DNA from: UA16 sp905478895 | GTDB lineage: Bacteria; Bacteroidota; Bacteroidia; Flavobacteriales_D; Sanyastnellaceae | Direction of reading: 5' to 3' | Assembly: GCA_943788495.1 (NCBI GenBank) | Contig: CALSQO010000001.1 | Span: 62,001-126,000 of the forward strand | Length of the DNA: 64,000 nt | Part shown: piece after piece, positions 60,037-64,000 of the stretch | Numbering within the stretch: position 1 is the first letter of the stretch | Layout: the number at the start of each line of letters is the position of its first letter | Translations under genes and position numbers: made by a program | The notes under the pieces: model-generated | What the model was told of the DNA's origin: nothing | The model's input: only the letters and a program-made list of their open reading frames with translations | Database searches by the model: none

Positions 60037-61128
60037 TCAATCTTTGATACGGCTAAATCGAAGCGACTTGAGCATCCAGCGTGGAAGTGGTTGGTCTTGC
60101 CCTCGTTTTTGAACGTCCAAGAAGATTCCCCATTTTTCAATAATGGGCACTTTGTACACTTCAATCATTTCAAGCCAACATTCGTCGGGATCATCGATGT
60201 AGGTGCAGTGCACCTTCGTTTCTCCCATGCCGATTGCGTCGGCGGTGTCGCACCGGAATGGAAACCCTTGTTGCTCCAACTTGGCTTCCAATGCACTCAT
60301 CCCGCGCACATCGAACCCCAGGTGAGCAAATCCAAGATCACACCAAATACGGTCTTGGAATATGAATTTCCCATCGCGGTCTTCTGCTTGGATGAGTTCG
60401 ATGAATGTCTGGCCAGTCAATGTGCCAAATCCCCCAGCTCCCGGGGTAGATTGAGTAAGTCGTACGCGGCGAAAACGCTGTGCGCCATGGACGAGGTGCT
60501 GCCAATCTGTGAAGGTGTTTGTTTCATCGAAAAGTACTTGGTCAAACCCCAGGTTATCAGCATACAGTGCTAGAGATTTCTCCATGTCTGAGACGCCTAT
60601 GCTACACCCCATAACTCCCCCTGAAGGATGTCCCGTGTTACCAAACCAGTCCGATGCTTCGAGGATCTGAAACACATTTCCGTCGCAATCTTTCAGGTAA
60701 AACGTATCGTCACCCCAAGGTGTTACAGAGATTTCGCTGTCGCAATCGTTGCCAAGTACCGAACGAGCATGCTCATGCATTCGGCTGATATTGGGAGTCT
60801 TCATCTGGACGGTTGTGATTCCCAAGTCTCCAATTCCAAGCTTCCAGTTTGCCGCCACCGGTTCAAAAGAAGCCGCTCGCAAGACCTCAAAGGCGCATCC
60901 GCCTTGCAAATTGAGCACCATGCTGGCACGCTTTGAGATGGTTTCACCACGGGTGTGACTATCCATCAAAGGCGCATCTTGGATGGAGTCAAAAAACGGG
61001 ATGTCCATACCGAACAATTGCCGGTACAATTTTAAGGACCGATCCATGTCCTTGGTGGCCAACCCAATGTGCTGCATCCCTTGAATGCGAAAATCCTTTT
61101 GTTCCAATTTGCGCCTGTTTTTATTCAC
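60037..61128 (-). CDS. two-domain VOC (glyoxalase/dioxygenase-fold) protein
   Basis: 363 residues with two VOC repeats: the first starts at MQHIGLATKDMDRSL (about 18) and ends with GNVFQILEASD, the second starts at GGVMGCSIGVSDMEKSL and ends with CWLEMIEVYK. A His in the first module and Glu in both modules are kept, but the first His of the second module is replaced by Cys/Ser. No specific activity can be named. A GTG at 61128 overlaps the acyltransferase stop (GTGA); an ATG at Met18 is an alternative. 69 bases separate it from the response regulator. Confidence 0.75.
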   Translation of the reverse strand: MNKNRRKLEQKDFRIQGMQHIGLATKDMDRSLKLYRQLFGMDIPFFDSIQDAPLMDSHTRGETISKRASMVLNLQGGCAFEVLRAASFEPVAANWKLGIGDLGITTVQMKTPNISRMHEHARSVLGNDCDSEISVTPWGDDTFYLKDCDGNVFQILEASDWFGNTGHPSGGVMGCSIGVSDMEKSLALYADNLGFDQVLFDETNTFTDWQHLVHGAQRFRRVRLTQSTPGAGGFGTLTGQTFIELIQAEDRDGKFIFQDRIWCDLGFAHLGFDVRGMSALEAKLEQQGFPFRCDTADAIGMGETKVHCTYIDDPDECWLEMIEVYKVPIIEKWGIFLDVQKRGQDQPLPRWMLKSLRFSRIKD

Positions 61129-62477
61129 TTCTTCCCCAATGAATCAACCTGCCTTTCTCCCGCTTGTTCTACCACCCGCAAATAGGATTTCCAGGATTGA
61201 CGAAGCGCGGGATCCTTCCAAACCAACTGTGCCTGCTTCCGTCCTTTTTGGTCGAGGTATAAGCCGTACCACCAGCCTGCAATGCGGCTTCCAATGGCTT
61301 GGAAAATATAGCCCATCAACACCGCAGTGAGCGTGATTTTGCCCGCTGCCAAGTATGCCAATGGAACGGAGGTAAGTATCCAATACACGGGGAACAGAAA
61401 CATCCCTGAGGATACTTTGGACGTACTGACAAAACAGGGGTCCTTGACCCGTTTTTTCGCGAATGCTTCAATCCACTTAGCCAACGGGAAGGAGGTAATC
61501 CCACCAATTAGGGCAATGGGAGTAATGAACCAAAACCAAGATGGCGAGCGTCGAACTTCATCATCATTCATGCCGAGGTCTTCCGCACGGGCATGGCGCA
61601 AAACGCCTGCATCTTGCATCCCTTTCGCAGCAGATTGGATTTCAGCCAATGCTTCATCGCTTAAGTCTTTGAAACGATCGAGTTGGGCTTTTACATTCCC
61701 CCAGTCGTCACGTTCCGTCGTGCGCATTGCTTCTACGAAAGGCAAAAGGTCGTGGTAGGCTTTTTCCGGTTGAATGTTGACCAGGACTTCATCCATTGAT
61801 TTGCTCAGGGATTCGAGCAGTGGACCGGGTGCCACTGCATTCGTCTCGGGATCAATGAAGGTGTCCACTTTGATTGGCTTGCCAATTCGATAACGCAATC
61901 GCCTTCTGAAGCTAGGCATTTCTTCGTAATCGATCCCAACGGGTAGGATGCACATTTCGCGCATGGTCGGATCGAGTTTGATCCCTGCGTTTACCATGTC
62001 TGAGACTCCGCGTCTCAGCGGTCTAAGTGCTTTCATGGCTCGGTGATTTCCTTCTGGAAACAACCCCATTCGACCCCCAATTCGCAGTCGTTCAGCACAA
62101 ATTTCGAAGATGCGATTGTTGCGTTCTCGAGCATCACCAACTCGGTCGCGCTGCCGGTAGATTGGCATTTGGTTGAATGCAAAAAGGGCCTTGCGCGCAA
62201 ATTTCTGATTGAAAACATCTGCTCGTGTGAGCCAATGAACCTGGCTTTGATTGATCAGTGAGACCAGTACACAGGGGTCCATCAATCCGTTTTGGTGGTT
62301 GGAGACCACAATCGTTGGCGTTTCCGGTCGTGTCACATGTTCCATGCCCTCGACACCCTCGATGCGATGGAATCGGTTCACGGCGGCACGAACAAGCTGT
62401 AGAGCTAAGGCATAACCCCAATGCCGGCTTTGGATGGGCGGTTCGTGAAAGGGTTTGTTATTCGCTGGATCGGCCAA
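61125..62477 (-). CDS. PlsC-like 1-acylglycerol-phosphate acyltransferase with long C-terminal membrane domain
   Basis: 450 residues. The acyltransferase motif SNHQNGLMDP (Hx5D variant, as in GPAT-like enzymes of this type) is at about 56-65, followed by FPEGNHR at about 137. Normal PlsC has about 240 residues; here a further region of about 200 residues has three or four hydrophobic segments (WFWFITPIALIGG, FLFPVYWILTSVPLAYLA) and a basic C-terminus. It overlaps the VOC gene by four bases and lies 21 bases downstream of pheT. It probably acts in glycerophospholipid synthesis. Confidence 0.85.
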   Translation of the reverse strand: MADPANNKPFHEPPIQSRHWGYALALQLVRAAVNRFHRIEGVEGMEHVTRPETPTIVVSNHQNGLMDPCVLVSLINQSQVHWLTRADVFNQKFARKALFAFNQMPIYRQRDRVGDARERNNRIFEICAERLRIGGRMGLFPEGNHRAMKALRPLRRGVSDMVNAGIKLDPTMREMCILPVGIDYEEMPSFRRRLRYRIGKPIKVDTFIDPETNAVAPGPLLESLSKSMDEVLVNIQPEKAYHDLLPFVEAMRTTERDDWGNVKAQLDRFKDLSDEALAEIQSAAKGMQDAGVLRHARAEDLGMNDDEVRRSPSWFWFITPIALIGGITSFPLAKWIEAFAKKRVKDPCFVSTSKVSSGMFLFPVYWILTSVPLAYLAAGKITLTAVLMGYIFQAIGSRIAGWWYGLYLDQKGRKQAQLVWKDPALRQSWKSYLRVVEQAGERQVDSLGKK

Positions 62478-62498
62478 TGTCGTGGGTGTTTTTGCAGG

Positions 62499-64000
62499 TT
62501 AGTCGCGAAGGCGTGCTCCTGTGTCCTCGGTAATTTTATGGAGGATGCGCTGGACACTCTGCTCAATTTGCTTTTCGTTAAGCGTACGTTCCTCATCTTG
62601 AAGCGTCAATGAAATGGCATAGGATACTTCGCCTTCAGCCAATTTCTCGCCTTCATAGACATCAAATAAGCCCAAGCGCTTCAATAGTTTTTTTTCTGCT
62701 TTTGCAGCACAATCGCGCAATTGACCAAAGGTCGTTCCTTTTTTCAAAATCAGTGATAAGTCGCGCCGAACGGCTGGGAATTTCGCAATTTCTTGGGCTT
62801 TGACGCGCTTTCTCCGACTGAGCTTGGTCAGGATGGCCATGGAGCAGTCTGCCCAGAAAACGGGTTGGTTGATGCCGCATTTTTTCGCGACCTCGCTGCG
62901 GATCAGCCCCAATCGACCGAGTGATTGGTTCTGATAGGTCAACTCGATTCCCTCAGAAAACAAGGCCGACTGAAAGGTAGCTTCTTTGACCGCGTGCGAC
63001 GCAATTCCCAAACCATCAAGCATGGCGTATACCTCGGATTTGATGCTGTAAGGCGTAGCCATATGTCCCGCATTGTTCCAATTTTCAGGAGCTGTTTTCC
63101 CCGTCTGCCACAGTCCAATGCGCTCTTTTTCAGTGTAACGATGGGAGGCATTGGTCGCCTCATTTTCCGCATTTTCTTTGTGTTCATAAACCCGTCCAAT
63201 CTCAAAAAACCGCAAGTCAGGACGTTGGTGATTGCGGTTGTGTGCAATGGCCTCGAGTCCTTGAAAAAGCAATGATTGACGCATGACACCCAAATCTGAA
63301 CTTAGGGGGTTCATCAAGGCGATGCGCTTGCTGGGGTCCCAGCCGTCTGATTGTTCTCCAAAATCCTCGGTATAGGAAGAGCGGGTCATCGAATTGCTCA
63401 TGATCTCTTGAAACCCACGGCTTACCAACACATTTGCCAGTTGCAAACGAATGGATTCTTCCGCCACTCCTTCTTGATGTTGAGCCGTAGAATTCATGCG
63501 TGCTGGCAAGGGAATCTTATCAAACCCGTAAATACGCAATACCTCTTCGATTGCATCGGCGGGACGTGTTACATCCTTTCGATAAGGAGGTACTTGCAAA
63601 ACCAGTGCTTCCGGACGCTCTTCCACGATGGTGATGTCGAGATCTGTGCAAATGGCCTTGACAGCGGTTCGGTCTAAGGAAACACCAATCAGCCGATCCA
63701 AGGCTTCCCATTCTAATACAATGGTCGCACCTTTCGGGAGTTCAGCGGCACTGACTTGTTTCACTCCGACCACGGAGCATTCGGTCCATTCTTGCAGGAG
63801 GTGCGCCGCTCGTTGGAGGGCGAGCTGAATCAATTCGGGGTCAACGCCACGTTCAAAACGGAAAGAAGCATCGGTGGAAAGTCCATGACGCTTCGCCATT
63901 TTACGGGTCACGACGGGGTCGAAATAGGCCGATTCCAGAACAATTCGTTGGGTGGTTTCACTGACACCACTTTGGTCTCCTCCGTATACACCGGCGAGGC
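62499..64000 (-). CDS. pheT: phenylalanyl-tRNA synthetase beta subunit, C-terminal part (partial, 5' end outside window)
   Basis: Charges tRNA-Phe with its alpha partner. About 500 residues of the C-terminal side are in the window; the frame continues past base 64000. Seen are the B3/B4 junction ESAYFDPVVTRKMAKRHG, the RFERGVDP motif, the catalytic-like core LFFQGLEAIAHNRN region (FQGLEAIA), and the C-terminal anticodon-binding FDX-ACB domain (FPAVRRDLSLI, FDVYEGEKLAEGEVSY, LNEKQIEQSVQ). The full protein is usually about 800 residues. Confidence 0.95.
   Translation of the reverse strand, partial: LAGVYGGDQSGVSETTQRIVLESAYFDPVVTRKMAKRHGLSTDASFRFERGVDPELIQLALQRAAHLLQEWTECSVVGVKQVSAAELPKGATIVLEWEALDRLIGVSLDRTAVKAICTDLDITIVEERPEALVLQVPPYRKDVTRPADAIEEVLRIYGFDKIPLPARMNSTAQHQEGVAEESIRLQLANVLVSRGFQEIMSNSMTRSSYTEDFGEQSDGWDPSKRIALMNPLSSDLGVMRQSLLFQGLEAIAHNRNHQRPDLRFFEIGRVYEHKENAENEATNASHRYTEKERIGLWQTGKTAPENWNNAGHMATPYSIKSEVYAMLDGLGIASHAVKEATFQSALFSEGIELTYQNQSLGRLGLIRSEVAKKCGINQPVFWADCSMAILTKLSRRKRVKAQEIAKFPAVRRDLSLILKKGTTFGQLRDCAAKAEKKLLKRLGLFDVYEGEKLAEGEVSYAISLTLQDEERTLNEKQIEQSVQRILHKITEDTGARLRD

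Noticed and set aside
1..64000. CRISPR arrays, insertion sequences, prophage, tRNA or rRNA genes
   Set aside because: I looked on both strands and saw no spaced repeats, transposase, phage genes, cloverleaf-like segments or rRNA sequence; the gaps between genes are too short for most of these.

Overview
The window is a gene-dense stretch of a Bacteroidota chromosome, most likely Flavobacteriales. Evidence seen in the sequence: a secreted protein with the type IX (gliding-motility-associated) C-terminal sorting domain, PD40/OmpA and DUF5686 outer-membrane proteins, TAnnTTTG promoter boxes, almost no Shine-Dalgarno sequences, a cysteine-poor L32, and the order purH-mreB-mreC-mreD-mrdA-rodA. LptB, KpsF, RfaE2 and RfbD indicate an outer membrane with LPS. 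KMO, glutamate dehydrogenase, methylmalonyl-CoA epimerase, a B12 adenosyltransferase and superoxide dismutase fit an aerobic heterotroph. Base composition is near 50% GC by eye. I see no rRNA, tRNA, CRISPR array, insertion sequence or prophage, and no gap without a gene longer than about 230 bases.

Layout. 1-2829: 3' half of sucA and complete sucB, ending at a strong hairpin. 3060-10240 (minus): purH, then the elongasome operon mreBCD-mrdA-rodA with 4-bp overlaps. 10337-14249 (plus): FtsX-type permease, rfbD and a phosphosugar mutase broken by two frameshifts. 14255-16301: cvpA, GNAT, DUF2795, cob(I)alamin adenosyltransferase. 16430-19853 (plus): dCMP deaminase, S41 protease, sodA, ispD. 19854-21845: CPBP protease and divergent dusB. 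21872-27737 (minus): LolC/E permease, rbfA, hflX, a lipoprotein cytochrome c with a four-helix membrane partner, gdhA, an SDR. 27801-28196: methylmalonyl-CoA epimerase. 28212-33892 (minus): barrel-like protein, kmo, a trans-sulfuration enzyme, a UPF0104 protein, a radical SAM/SPASM protein. 33960-37963 (plus): DUF3109, PD40-OmpA protein, panD, a second UPF0104 protein, rfaE2. 38010-43016 (minus): accC, accB, fabH, rpmF, DUF177, pdxA. 43069-46407 (plus): T9SS cargo and ribE. 46422-51481 (minus): lptB, DUF5686 protein, tatC, kpsF. 51612-53810: recQ. 53839-57494 (minus): a 1088-residue PD40 protein and a half-size TSUP. 57516-58184: metallo-beta-lactamase fold. 58202-64000 (minus): two-component system, VOC protein, PlsC-like acyltransferase, 3' part of pheT.

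Most of the content is housekeeping: cell-wall elongation, fatty-acid initiation, cofactor synthesis, envelope biogenesis. The most unusual signal is regulatory. At least seven genes have a perfect TAnnTTTG box ending only 3-5 bases before the start codon, and five more have a one-mismatch box at 4-6 bases. If these are the -7 elements of the Bacteroidota primary sigma factor, transcription would begin on or next to the A of ATG, giving leaderless mRNAs. No clearly new multi-gene system was recognised. The least explained parts are the radical SAM/UPF0104 locus, the large PD40 protein coupled to a half TSUP, the VOC/acyltransferase pair and the cytochrome pair upstream of hflX.
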